This document shows, one piece after another, positions 52,482 to 61,043 of a stretch of 64,000 nucleotides of DNA. The DNA is taken from NCBI GenBank assembly GCA_934085595.1, contig CAKOHK010000001.1, positions 151,180 to 215,179 on the forward strand. The letters run 5' to 3'. This stretch comes from an uncultured Bacilli bacterium. Lineage in GTDB: Bacteria; Bacillota_I; Bacilli_A; RF39; UBA660. A program made the translations under genes and the position numbers. Positions within the stretch are counted from its first letter, which is position 1; every line of letters starts with the position of its first letter. A model generated the notes under the pieces. That model saw only the letters and a list, made by a program, of their open reading frames with translations, searched no databases and had not been told where the DNA came from.

Positions 52482-52560
52482 CGAATAATGATTTTTTTAA
52501 TTCTTTCTAATTCATAAGTTTTTCCATATCCATTTGGTCATATAAATATTTATAACATAA
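52482..52560 (-). pseudogene. possible remnant of a P-loop ATPase gene
   Basis: In one minus-strand frame the sequence reads FI-stop-PNGYGKTYELERIKKIIIR-stop; if the first stop (TGA) were GGA, this would be a Walker A motif GPNGYGKT. A second frame reads RSELCYKYLYDQMDMEKLMN. Both look like former coding sequence broken by indels. The fragment is too short to be sure. Confidence 0.3.
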
Positions 52561-52577
52561 TTCACTTCTAACCACAT

Positions 52578-52633
52578 AAAAAGAGCGTAGTATTCCTTAT
52601 TATATTAATAAGTCTTTACTAGCCCTTATTTTT
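52578..52633 (-). terminator. element R, copy b: conserved terminator-like hairpin
   Basis: Minus-strand AATAAGGGCTAGTAAAGAC, inner CTTATT and AATAAG arms, GCTCTTTTT end; begins three bases after the stop at 52637. Same layout and mostly the same bases as 51033-51087. Confidence 0.7.
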
Positions 52634-52636
52634 AAT

Positions 52637-53836
52637 TTAATTATTTTTTAATACTAATTGTTCAGTACTCGTTTTTTTCTTCATATTTTCAATTGTAACT
52701 TCTGATGCATAGCTTGCCGTTTTTAATAATTCATCATAAACAAAAGCAATTTGTTCAGGAGTAGCAGGGATTTTATCTTCATAAGTTTCTCCAGCTTTTC
52801 CATTAGTAATATTCAATCTTATATCAATTTTATCAACATTATCTCCACAATAATAAATTGCTACAACTTCACCCTTATCTGATTCAAAATTACCACTAGT
52901 TGAAAAATAATGTAAAACCTGCAAATAATTTTCTTCTCCCAAATTATAAGATAATTGAAATGAAAATCCATCTGGGCTTCTATAATAGGTTGTTTTATTT
53001 CCTGTACTAATATCTGTTATTTCTAGCCTACAACAACCTTGTCTATATTTACCATGTTCAGAGTTATATGAGTTAGCATTAATTTTAACATTCTTTAAAT
53101 AGTTACTAATCTCATCAATTTCAATATCGTCATTAAGAAAAGGATTAACAGCTTTATCAAAATCTAGAACAGCCTTTCTAAATATTTGTCCCAATTTTGT
53201 TTTATTATCTCTCTCAACTGAAGAATTATAATTGTTTTTATTTTCTTTATCATCTTGCATCCAGTCATATGCGGAAATATAAGGATTTACCTTTTTTAAA
53301 ATTTCAGAAGTAATCTTTGATATTAATTCATCATACTTTTCAACTTCAGTTTCAGGTAAATTATTTTTTCTCAAGAAATAATCTTTCATTTCAGTTAAAA
53401 AGATTAATAGTCCTTCTTTTGAATCAATATGATAGGTTTTTAAATATTTATCATCAATATTTTTCCTTCTTTTGAAATTTCTTTTAGCATTTTCACATTT
53501 TGATAAATACTCATCAATACCAAGATGTTCTTCCACATATTTTTGAATATCTTTTTCATATTTCTCATCTGTAGCCCAATCAATTGGATTCCAATCCTTA
53601 CATCCTCCGTCTACTCTAATATCATAAGGATTACCAGGATATTTTTGATAAATAATATTTGCAACTTCTAGTGGGATTCTACCATTAACTATTGTATAAT
53701 AACTACCACCAAAACATATTGCGAGATTATTCCAATAATGTACTTCTTCTATTGTACCATATCTTCCTTCAGCTGTTGACAAAGGATTATTTATACCAAC
53801 AGCTTTCATAACCTCATTAAATTCTAAACGATTCAT
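52637..53836 (-). CDS. unknown accessory protein 2
   Basis: A 399-aa soluble protein I do not recognise. N-terminal part aromatic and globular (EVHYWNNLAICFGGSYYTIVNGRIPLEVANIIYQKYPGNPYDIRVDGGCKDW, read in blocks over residues 30-85). The middle is helical and charged (about 95-225). The C-terminal 150 residues are beta-rich (CCRLEITDISTGNKTTYYRS, DGFSFQLSYNLGEENYL, DKIDIRLNITNG). No signal peptide. The start follows GGGAGGTTTATA, like that of accessory protein 1. Flanked by repeat Y copy 2 and element R copy b. Function unknown. Confidence 0.65.
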   Translation of the reverse strand: MNRLEFNEVMKAVGINNPLSTAEGRYGTIEEVHYWNNLAICFGGSYYTIVNGRIPLEVANIIYQKYPGNPYDIRVDGGCKDWNPIDWATDEKYEKDIQKYVEEHLGIDEYLSKCENAKRNFKRRKNIDDKYLKTYHIDSKEGLLIFLTEMKDYFLRKNNLPETEVEKYDELISKITSEILKKVNPYISAYDWMQDDKENKNNYNSSVERDNKTKLGQIFRKAVLDFDKAVNPFLNDDIEIDEISNYLKNVKINANSYNSEHGKYRQGCCRLEITDISTGNKTTYYRSPDGFSFQLSYNLGEENYLQVLHYFSTSGNFESDKGEVVAIYYCGDNVDKIDIRLNITNGKAGETYEDKIPATPEQIAFVYDELLKTASYASEVTIENMKKKTSTEQLVLKNN

Positions 53837-54182
53837 TATAAACCTCCCTTGTTAATTGTTTATTGTAACACACACAATTTAAGATGTAAACATTTGCTAC
53901 TCTAGATATTTTGATACAAGCATCAAAATTATCAGTGATGATTTTATTACATAAAAACGTACCTATATTTCAAACTGAAAATATATTAAAAGTTCGAATA
54001 GTTCAAACATATTTACTTATGGTGCCCTAAGGGAAGAAGTAGAACAACTTCTAGGGCAAAAGAAATAGTTAGTAATAACTATTAACTAATATAAGTATAA
54101 CACAAATTTTCAAAAAAACATTAAATAATGTTCATATTTAAGTAAAATATGTTATAATATCAATCACTAAGGAGGTCTTTTT
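53837..54182. other. 346-bp divergent spacer holding repeat Y copy 2
   Basis: Between two divergent genes. Contains repeat Y copy 2 (54001-54100), a small minus-strand terminator-like hairpin AACATT-ATTT-AATGTT plus T7 at about 54113-54133, and the plus-strand promoter of 54183 with TATAAT near 54152. Confidence 0.5.
54001..54110 (+). repeat. structured repeat Y, copy 2 (candidate ncRNA)
   Basis: Two clear hairpins on the plus strand. The first has outer arms GCCCT (54024-54028) and AGGGC (54053-54057), inner arms AGAAGT (54035-54040) and ACTTCT (54047-54052), and a six-base bulge on one side. The second is AATAGTTA-GTAA-TAACTATT (54064-54083) with a GNRA loop in this orientation. Similar sequence at 52241-52350. 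The GNRA loop favours the plus strand, but transcription has not been shown. Confidence 0.6.
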
Positions 54183-55010
54183 ATGAATGCTTATGTTGAA
54201 AGTGGAATTTCTATTTTGAATGACACTACTAAAGATTTGAAAAATTTAAATGAACTTGGAATATATTTGGCTAAACAAACTGATATTGATGCTTTAAAAT
54301 CATTAAAACTTTTAATTTTAGCCTCTGAAAATTCATTATTAGATAAAGAGTTTGATATTAATAGTATTAAGTCTTATACCGAAACAATTATGCGTAATAC
54401 GTATAAAAGAAATGAAACAGTAATTGGTAACTTATCTATGAATCCACAAAATATTGCTCTGGAATTAATGGACTATATTTTACATAATTATAAAGTTGAT
54501 TTAACTGTTCAACCCTATGATAGCGGTTATACTGTATTCGATTTTTGGGTTCGTTCACTTGTTAGAATCGAAGATGACCAAGACATATTTTATAAAAGAT
54601 ATGATATGATTGATAAAAAGTTAGAAATTGCTTCGTACATGATTAGAAGTGAATTATTGAATGTTAATCAAATTGATTATTTACTAATTGCATTTGATAG
54701 ATGTATACAGCGTCAACATTCTTATACAAAAGAACAATTGTTAAGAATGCAAGAAATGCTTAATAGTGTGAAATTAAGAGAACAATTAGAACTTAATGTT
54801 GCAAATTTAATTACTCAAAATAAAATACAACTTAATTGTTCTAGAGATGAACTTATTAAAGGTTTATCAACGACTGGGACTCAAGTAGATCAACATTCTG
54901 GGAAAGAAGATTTTTGGGGTGAAATATCGAATTATCAAATGTTAAATGACCAATGTGTATATATGTTACAAACTATACCTACATTAGTTAAGAAAAAAAT
55001 AATAAAATAA
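54183..55010 (+). CDS. unknown accessory protein 3
   Basis: A 275-aa largely helical soluble protein with no motif I know. Blocks: NAYVESGISILNDTTKDLKNLNELGIYLAKQ (split, 1-33), VQPYDSGYTVFDFWVRSLVRIEDDQDIFYKRYDMI (about 120-155), and a C-terminal helical bundle. It uses more GTT/ATT-rich codons than neighbours but nothing extreme. Ribosome site AAGGAGG and promoter TTCATA-16-TATAAT. A hairpin with T-rich end (AAAAACTA/TAGTTTTT) follows at about 55073-55112. It closes the accessory stretch before tRNA-Thr. Confidence 0.65.
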   Translation: MNAYVESGISILNDTTKDLKNLNELGIYLAKQTDIDALKSLKLLILASENSLLDKEFDINSIKSYTETIMRNTYKRNETVIGNLSMNPQNIALELMDYILHNYKVDLTVQPYDSGYTVFDFWVRSLVRIEDDQDIFYKRYDMIDKKLEIASYMIRSELLNVNQIDYLLIAFDRCIQRQHSYTKEQLLRMQEMLNSVKLREQLELNVANLITQNKIQLNCSRDELIKGLSTTGTQVDQHSGKEDFWGEISNYQMLNDQCVYMLQTIPTLVKKKIIK

Positions 55011-55143
55011 TACTATTTACACACGCTAATTGATTATGTCGATTTGCAAGTGTGTTTCTAAATTATTAAAATAAAAACTAGTTTCAATTTAATTTGAGAG
55101 TAGTTTTTATATTATCTCGAAAAGTTCGAGTTTCCTATCAATC

Positions 55144-55220
55144 TGGTGCTGAAAACAGGAATCGAACCCGCAACCTACTGATTACGATTCAGTTGCTCTA
55201 CCTAATTGAGCTATTTCAGC
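55144..55220 (-). tRNA. tRNA-Thr (anticodon CGT)
   Basis: Minus-strand cloverleaf: acceptor GCTGAAA/TTTCAGC, D-arm AGCTCAATTAGGTAGAGC, anticodon arm ACTGA-ATCGTAA-TCAGT with CGT at 34-36, T-arm GCGGG-TTCGATT-CCTGT with G-U pairs; discriminator A and encoded CCA. Reads ACG. It borders the accessory stretch on the side of its 3' end. Confidence 0.95.
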
Positions 55221-55301
55221 ATATATAAATTATATGACAATATTTAATAAATGTATAGATTTTTATTATTTTTTTAGATATAATTTTCATGGAGGAATAA
55301 A

Positions 55302-55502
55302 ATGGAAAAATTACATGTAGATAGTAATAAATGTATAGGATGTGGACTATGCGTAAGTATGAATGAAGAACACTTTGAGTTTAATGATGAAGGAGTAAGC
55401 ACAGTTAAAATACCTGAAGTAACTCCAGAAGAAAAAAATGATTTACTTACAGTAGTTGAAAGTTGCCCTGTAGGCGCTATTACTATTGAAGAAGAAAACT
55501 AA
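55302..55502 (+). CDS. 4Fe-4S ferredoxin
   Basis: A 66-aa single-cluster ferredoxin of the Bacillus Fer type. CIGCGLC (Cys11, 14, 17) and SCPVGAI (the fourth Cys near 55) bind one [4Fe-4S] cluster; the second cluster motif of clostridial ferredoxins is absent. Acidic, cytoplasmic electron carrier. Ribosome site GGAGG. The acceptor pathway is not visible here. Confidence 0.93.
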   Translation: MEKLHVDSNKCIGCGLCVSMNEEHFEFNDEGVSTVKIPEVTPEEKNDLLTVVESCPVGAITIEEEN

Positions 55503-55507
55503 ATAAA

Positions 55508-55540
55508 ATAAAAGAACACTTAAGTTCTTTTATTTTGCAC
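55508..55540. terminator. bidirectional terminator between ferredoxin and rluB
   Basis: AAAAGAAC-ACTTAA-GTTCTTTT with T/A runs on both sides, lying between converging stops. Confidence 0.8.
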
Positions 55541-56243
55541 TATTATATAATTCTTTAACTTCTTTAGGATTTATTCTTCTATATTCACCCTTCTTTAAAC
55601 CATCAAGAGTAAGAAAATCAAATCTCTCTCTTTTTAATTTAAGAACTTTATATCCAAAATAATTAAATAAGTTCTTTACTTCATGATTTCTTCCCTCAGT
55701 TAAAGTAATCATTAGATAAGATTTATTATTTTTCTTATCTATTTTTTTAAGTTTAATTTTACACCTCTTTGTTTTAACTCCATCAATTACAACACCTTTT
55801 TCTAAAGTTTTAATCTCAGGTACTTTTATTATTCCATCTATCTTAACACTATATTCTTTTTCAATATCATTTTTAGGATGTGTTAAAAGATTAGTAAGTT
55901 CTCCATCATTAGTTAATATTAAAAGCCCACTAGTATCATAATCAAGTCTACCAACAGGAAATATTTTAGCTTCACTATTAATAAGTTCTATAACAGAAGT
56001 TCTTCCTTTTTCATCTTTAGTAGTAGTAACAACTTTCTCTGGTTTATATAAAAGAAAATACTCTTTATCCTCATAATTTATAACATTACCATTAACCATT
56101 ACCAAATCTTTTGAAGATACTTTAGTTCCAAGTTCTCTTACAACTTCACCATTTACACTTACTTTTCCATTTTTAATTAACTCTTCACTCTTACGTCTTG
56201 AAGCAACCCCACATTTACTTAAATATTTTTGTAATCTTTCCAT
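55530..56243 (-). CDS. rluB: 23S rRNA pseudouridine synthase (RluB/RsuA family)
   Basis: A 237-aa enzyme that isomerises a uridine in rRNA. An S4 domain at the N-terminus (ERLQKYLSKCGVASRRKSEELI) is followed by the catalytic motif GRLDYDTSGLLILTNDG (about residues 100-116, with the catalytic Asp) and the late EGRNHEVKNLFNYFG motif. The frame extends upstream to 56294, but the ATG at 56243 has GGTGGTG in place and gives the usual N-terminus. RluB versus RsuA cannot be settled by eye, though Firmicute context favours RluB. Confidence 0.92.
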   Translation of the reverse strand: MERLQKYLSKCGVASRRKSEELIKNGKVSVNGEVVRELGTKVSSKDLVMVNGNVINYEDKEYFLLYKPEKVVTTTKDEKGRTSVIELINSEAKIFPVGRLDYDTSGLLILTNDGELTNLLTHPKNDIEKEYSVKIDGIIKVPEIKTLEKGVVIDGVKTKRCKIKLKKIDKKNNKSYLMITLTEGRNHEVKNLFNYFGYKVLKLKRERFDFLTLDGLKKGEYRRINPKEVKELYNSAK

Positions 56244-56301
56244 TTTAAACACCACCACAATTTTATCAAAAAAATAGAAATAATTAAATATCATTTCTAA
56301 T

Positions 56302-56949
56302 TTATTTTTTTAATTTAGGACATACCCCATACATTCTTTTATCTTTATCTAGTGCTTCTTCTCTACTTATAAGTCCAAAATATGCCGGCTTACACTTATC
56401 TTTTTCACTTTCATCTTTTGCTGGATACTTTCTATTACAACTTTCACACGTTAAATAATACTTATATTTAGGATTAGAATCAGTTAAAATAGTTCTAAAG
56501 TATTCACAATCACAGCATCTTACTTCATTAACTTTATATTTATTGCCTTTTCTAAGTATATCAGAACTACTAACTTCATCAAAATCAGGAACTTTAATAG
56601 AAGGTAAATCAAGTATCAAATCAGCAAGTCTATCAGAACCATTTTCAATTAAAGTTGAAGCACTTTTAACCATATTTGAAAGTTTGCCATATATTGATTC
56701 CAAAGTACCTTTTTCATCAGTAAGTTTTTTTAATCTAGATATAACTCTTCCCTTTTCATCAAGTGTAACATTAGGCATAAACTTAATATTTTTACATACA
56801 AAACCAATAATATACATCTTTTCTTCCATATTATTTCCAAATACTGTAAAAGTATCTAAAAAATCATATAAATTCATATCACCAGAATATGTAATACCTT
56901 TTTTAAGTATCATTGCATCTAAATATACTCTTCTTTTATTATCTATCAT
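56302..56949 (-). CDS. hypothetical protein with C-terminal zinc ribbon-like domain
   Basis: A 215-aa protein. The first 135 residues are helical without known motifs (NLYDFLDTFTVFGNN...ADLILDLPSIKV). The end has paired cysteines: RCCDCEYF, LTCESC, DKCKP, GVCPK (about residues 145-212), enough for one or two zinc sites. It may be a phage- or defence-type adaptor or an ordinary regulator; nothing in the neighbours decides. Ribosome site GGGGGT. Confidence 0.6.
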   Translation of the reverse strand: MIDNKRRVYLDAMILKKGITYSGDMNLYDFLDTFTVFGNNMEEKMYIIGFVCKNIKFMPNVTLDEKGRVISRLKKLTDEKGTLESIYGKLSNMVKSASTLIENGSDRLADLILDLPSIKVPDFDEVSSSDILRKGNKYKVNEVRCCDCEYFRTILTDSNPKYKYYLTCESCNRKYPAKDESEKDKCKPAYFGLISREEALDKDKRMYGVCPKLKK

Positions 56950-57003
56950 AATAACCCCCTAAAGCATCTAGATTATATCACATATATGTTTGCATGTCAA
57001 TTA

Positions 57004-58572
57004 TTACTTAATTATAAACGGACTATTACTGCTTCCATTACCTGAAACATAAGATGTATTTGCATCAAGGTATACTGACGGACGTACATCAACATTTGAA
57101 AGAGTAACTTCATCAGAGCCTAAATTACCACTACTACCAACATACATAACACGAATCATACCAGAAGTTGGTGATATATTCCAAAACCAATTACTAGATG
57201 AATACATCCAGTCAGTATTTATGCAAGTTTCATTTCTATAATCATAGCTTGAACCACTATAACTAAATCCATACATTGTATCATTATTATAGCATCCACT
57301 ACTTGCATACATATAATCACTTGGATACACAAGTCCTACTTTTCCATCCCACGTTTGATTATTTCCACTCCACACACTTGTACTTCTTTCTTGAGCATAC
57401 AACGCTTTTGTATTTCCATAGCCAACACTATTTGTCCAAATCGCATTACCTAAATACCACTTTGTACTACTTATTTGATTTTTAGCTTCATTTGTTAAAC
57501 CATTACTTGCGTATGTAGCAGTTTTATTATAATAATCTCCACTATTTAGTACTCCCATTAATGATGTAATTGCCCAGTTATTATAATTGGATCCTGTTTT
57601 TGATGTATTCCACGCTTGTGTACCTATGGAATCTCTTATTAACTTCACTTTATACTCTTTTGCGTATCCACTACTACTAGGTGTTTCTACTTCAAACACA
57701 CCAACAATTCTCCACACTCCAGTTTCACCATTAAATGTTATATAGTTATTTGGGCTTTTTCCTTGATATCTATATTCAGTTGTTGCATAATTTTGATTTC
57801 CTGTTGCTGATTGTGATATTTTAGTTAGTCCTAAAGTACCATAACTTAGCATCAAATAATCACTAAACTTATTATATTCTTCAAAATACAAACTACATTT
57901 AGTTTGTTTAAAAGTATTTATAGTCAAATCATTAGTTTTCGCATCATATTTCACAGTTGCATTATTTGTACAAGTATAATTAACAAGATTATATTTTTTA
58001 TTACTATCAAGTTCATCCACTCTAGTATTATCTACATAAAAAGCAGTTGTCTCATAGTCATAATGTAAATAGTTTGTATCTATTTCTGTGTATGTATCAA
58101 GTACTTTCACTTCCTCTACATCATTAAATAAATATCCTCCAAAGACCATAAGTGATAATGTTTGTTTTCTGTTACTTTTATTTTTAATCGTAAGTGATAT
58201 TGTTCTTTTAGTAAGTATTCCACCTAGTGATGGTTCTAAATAATCACCCGCATATCTGATTTCTAAGTTGGTGTTATTTAAATATGCTAATTTATAATTT
58301 GATGATATTGCATTTAAACTAGTTATCTCTACTGTATGTTCCATTTCACCAGGTTCCATCTCTATTGAATACACATTATTTCCATCTATTTTTATAGAAT
58401 ATAAAAGCTCTGAAATATACATTTCATTACTTCTATAACTTTCACTATTTATAGTAAACTTAGCATAACTTAGTGCTAGTACTGGACATAAACTTATCAA
58501 CACTAAAACTATAAAAATGTTTTTCTTTATAAAATAAGATATATTATTCTTCATACTATTTAGTCTACCCAT
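57004..58572 (-). CDS. surface protein D of the five-member family
   Basis: A 522-aa exported protein very close to A (14826) and E (62339) in its first 230 residues: KNIFIVLVLISLCPVLALSY anchor, FTINSESYRSNEMYISELLY, FGGYLFNDVEEVKVLDTYTEI. The shared domain runs from LTKISQSATGNQNYATTEY to WDGKVGLVYPSDYMYAS and a distinct end (FWNISPTSGMIRVMYVGSSG ... DVRPSVYLDANTSYVSGNG). The start at 58572 is nine bases from GGAAG; other in-frame ATGs are at 58578 and 58554. Its promoter holds a G10 run (58598-58627). Confidence 0.85.
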   Translation of the reverse strand: MGRLNSMKNNISYFIKKNIFIVLVLISLCPVLALSYAKFTINSESYRSNEMYISELLYSIKIDGNNVYSIEMEPGEMEHTVEITSLNAISSNYKLAYLNNTNLEIRYAGDYLEPSLGGILTKRTISLTIKNKSNRKQTLSLMVFGGYLFNDVEEVKVLDTYTEIDTNYLHYDYETTAFYVDNTRVDELDSNKKYNLVNYTCTNNATVKYDAKTNDLTINTFKQTKCSLYFEEYNKFSDYLMLSYGTLGLTKISQSATGNQNYATTEYRYQGKSPNNYITFNGETGVWRIVGVFEVETPSSSGYAKEYKVKLIRDSIGTQAWNTSKTGSNYNNWAITSLMGVLNSGDYYNKTATYASNGLTNEAKNQISSTKWYLGNAIWTNSVGYGNTKALYAQERSTSVWSGNNQTWDGKVGLVYPSDYMYASSGCYNNDTMYGFSYSGSSYDYRNETCINTDWMYSSSNWFWNISPTSGMIRVMYVGSSGNLGSDEVTLSNVDVRPSVYLDANTSYVSGNGSSNSPFIIK

Positions 58573-58597
58573 AAACATACACTTCCATTATAATATA

Positions 58598-58627
58598 ATT
58601 ATATAGGGTACCCCCCCCCCTTGTCAA
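58598..58627 (-). promoter_or_regulatory. promoter with a 10-G homopolymer in the -35/-10 spacer
   Basis: Minus strand: perfect TTGACA (58627-58622), A, G10 (58620-58611), TACCC, TATATAAT. The spacer to TATAAT (58603-58598) is 18 bp and to the overlapping TATATA (58605-58600) it is 16 bp, both workable. The sequence GGGTACCC next to the run is shared with the promoter of surface protein A. One-base changes in the run would move the spacing through 15-19 bp. Confidence 0.75.
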
Positions 58628-58634
58628 GAGACAA

Positions 58635-58665
58635 ACAAAAAGTGAACACTTTCGTGAACACTTTT
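58635..58665 (-). terminator. pheT terminator
   Basis: Minus strand AAAGTG-TT-CAC-GAAA-GTG-TT-CACTTT, with a GNRA loop and symmetric TT/TT internal loop, then TTTG. It sits just after the pheT stop and just before the G-tract promoter. Confidence 0.75.
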
Positions 58666-58670
58666 TTACA

Positions 58671-61043
58671 TTAATTTACTTTACTATCTCTTAAAACAGC
58701 ATTATGTTTCTTAATAACATTCTCTGATATACTATCAAGAGCAAGTAACACTTCAGCACTATCAAGAGTTCTCTCTGGACTATCAAATATTAATTTAAAT
58801 GCTATAGACTTCTTATTTTCTCCTACTTGATCTCCCTCATAATAATCAAATACTTTAACATCACTTAAGAATCTAACACCAGTTTTTTTAATAGTATTAA
58901 TTACATCTCCACATAATACATCTTTATCTAATATAAATGCTAAATCTTTAATTACACTAGGATATTTAGTAAACTCTTTATATTTAAGTTTACCAGTCTT
59001 AAACTCAAATAACTTACTTAAATCTATTTCAAAAACATATACTCTATCTTTACTTATATTAGGATGTACTTCTCCAAATATACCTATATTTTTTCCATTA
59101 AGATTTATATACACACTTCTATAAGGATGCATCTCATCCATATCTTCACAAGCATTAAAACTATATCTTCCTTTATATCCTAAATAATCAAGTAATTCTT
59201 CTATAATACCCTTAACAAAGTAAAAATCTACTTCTTCATCATTAATACCTGTATTAAACTTACCAGTTAAAAGTCCACTTAATAATTCCCTTTGAATAGG
59301 TTCATTATCTATTATATTAAATCCTTCCCCATTTTCAAATATACATATATCTTTATTACCTCTACTCTTATTATATTTATATACTTCAAGTAATGATGAT
59401 ATTAAACTATATCTTAAAGTAGTTCTCTCTTCACTCATAGGTTCTCTTACTTTAATATAATCAAACTTATCATTTGTAAATAAATTAATATCTTTTTCAT
59501 TTATTAATGAATATGTTTTAACTTCACTAAGTCCCATCATAATAAGTTTATCTTTTATATTTCTTATTCTATTATCAAAGTATGGTACTCTATCTTCAAA
59601 TGTTGGTAGTTTTTCTTTTATATTAGATACTCCATATATTCTTCCAACTTCTTCTATTAAGTCTTCTTCTATACTAATATCTAGTCTTCTATTAGGTACA
59701 CTTACTTTAAATATACCATTTTCATAAGTACTCTTAAATCCTAGTTTATCAAATACTTCACTTACATCATTACTTTCTATATCAAATCCAAGTACTCTAC
59801 ATATTTTTTCTAGTGTTATATCAATAACTTTATCATCCATACTTAAAGTATTGTATTCACGAGTACCCTTGCATACCTCACCACCAGCATATAGATTTAA
59901 GAACTTACATGCTCTATCCATTGCTAAATATGTTCTATTAACATCAAGTCCTTTTTCAAATCTAATACTTGCTTCACTTCTTAAATGTTTAATAGATGTA
60001 TATCTAATATTATATGGATTAAATATTGCTGATTCTATAAATACATTCTTAGTATTTTCATCTATCTCTGTAGAATATCCACCCATAACACCAGCAAGTC
60101 CTATAGCTTCATCTCTTTCATTTACTATAACTATATCTTCACTGGTTAGATTTCTATCTTTATTATCAAGTGTTTTTAGTATTTCTCCATCATGAGCCAT
60201 ACGTACACCAATAGCATTTCCAAGTTTATCAGCATCATAGAAATGAAGAGGTTGTCCTGTTTCAAGCATAATATAATTTGAAATATCAACTACATTATTA
60301 ATAGGTCTAATCCCACATGCCATAAGTCTATTCTTAATAAATAAAGGACTTTCCCCTATCTTAATATTATTAACTCTATTACCTAAAAAAGTATAACAGT
60401 TTTCAGTATTAACATTAATATTTATATTACACTCTTCACAAGTAGTATCATAACTTCTATCTATATTTTTAACTTTCTTATTAACAATAGCACCTACTTC
60501 ATAAGCAAGCCCTATCATACTTAATAAATCACTTCTATTACTTGTAAGTTCAAAATCAATAACATCATCATCTAGTTCTAAATATTTAATAGGATTTTCT
60601 CCTATAGGAGCTTCTTCATTAAGTTCATGTATACCCTCTATATCACATTCATCTAAATACTTACTATCAATACCAAGTTCAGCAAGTGAACACATCATTC
60701 CATTACTATCTTCTCCAAGTACTTCTTTTCTTTTAATAACACCACCTGGTAATTCTGCCCCATCAAGAGCCACTATTACTTTAAGTCCTTCTCTAACATT
60801 AGGAGCTCCGCATATTATATTAAGTATTTCTTTTCCTATATCAACTCTACATATATGTAGGTGATCACTCTTAGGATGATCTTTACATGATACTACTTTA
60901 CCTATAGTAAGTTTATTTGCTTTAACTAAAGGCCCAAAACTAGCATATTCATTACCAATCTTAACCATCTCATCAGCAATATATTTAGTATCAACATCAC
61001 TAATATCTACATAATCATTAACAAACTTCTTACTTAATATCAT
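58671..61043 (-). CDS. pheT: phenylalanine-tRNA ligase beta subunit
   Basis: A 790-aa subunit of the alpha2-beta2 enzyme. Domains in order: EMAP/OB tRNA-binding domain (ANKLTIGKVVSCKDHPKSDHLHICRVDIG, split, residues about 42-70), B3/B4 editing domain (about 210-390), B5 domain, class II-like core, and a C-terminal ferredoxin-fold anticodon-binding domain (FTKYPSVIKDLAFILDKDV, about 695-790). Length is normal. Its start overlaps the end of pheS by 14 bases. Confidence 0.97.
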   Translation of the reverse strand: MILSKKFVNDYVDISDVDTKYIADEMVKIGNEYASFGPLVKANKLTIGKVVSCKDHPKSDHLHICRVDIGKEILNIICGAPNVREGLKVIVALDGAELPGGVIKRKEVLGEDSNGMMCSLAELGIDSKYLDECDIEGIHELNEEAPIGENPIKYLELDDDVIDFELTSNRSDLLSMIGLAYEVGAIVNKKVKNIDRSYDTTCEECNININVNTENCYTFLGNRVNNIKIGESPLFIKNRLMACGIRPINNVVDISNYIMLETGQPLHFYDADKLGNAIGVRMAHDGEILKTLDNKDRNLTSEDIVIVNERDEAIGLAGVMGGYSTEIDENTKNVFIESAIFNPYNIRYTSIKHLRSEASIRFEKGLDVNRTYLAMDRACKFLNLYAGGEVCKGTREYNTLSMDDKVIDITLEKICRVLGFDIESNDVSEVFDKLGFKSTYENGIFKVSVPNRRLDISIEEDLIEEVGRIYGVSNIKEKLPTFEDRVPYFDNRIRNIKDKLIMMGLSEVKTYSLINEKDINLFTNDKFDYIKVREPMSEERTTLRYSLISSLLEVYKYNKSRGNKDICIFENGEGFNIIDNEPIQRELLSGLLTGKFNTGINDEEVDFYFVKGIIEELLDYLGYKGRYSFNACEDMDEMHPYRSVYINLNGKNIGIFGEVHPNISKDRVYVFEIDLSKLFEFKTGKLKYKEFTKYPSVIKDLAFILDKDVLCGDVINTIKKTGVRFLSDVKVFDYYEGDQVGENKKSIAFKLIFDSPERTLDSAEVLLALDSISENVIKKHNAVLRDSKVN

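Larger units (their letters stand above)
51960..52577. other. 618-bp gene-free stretch with repeats Y and X and a gene remnant
   Basis: No intact gene. It contains repeat Y copy 1 (52241-52350), directly followed by repeat X copy 2 (52341-52420), then a decayed coding trace at 52482-52560 on the minus strand. The part 51960-52240 is very AT-rich spacer in which I see nothing definite. Confidence 0.5.

Noticed and set aside
49632..55220. Genomic island integrated at tRNA-Thr
   Set aside because: No integrase or transposase is present, and I could not find a second copy of the tRNA 3' end at the far side. The tRNA is simply adjacent as far as can be seen.
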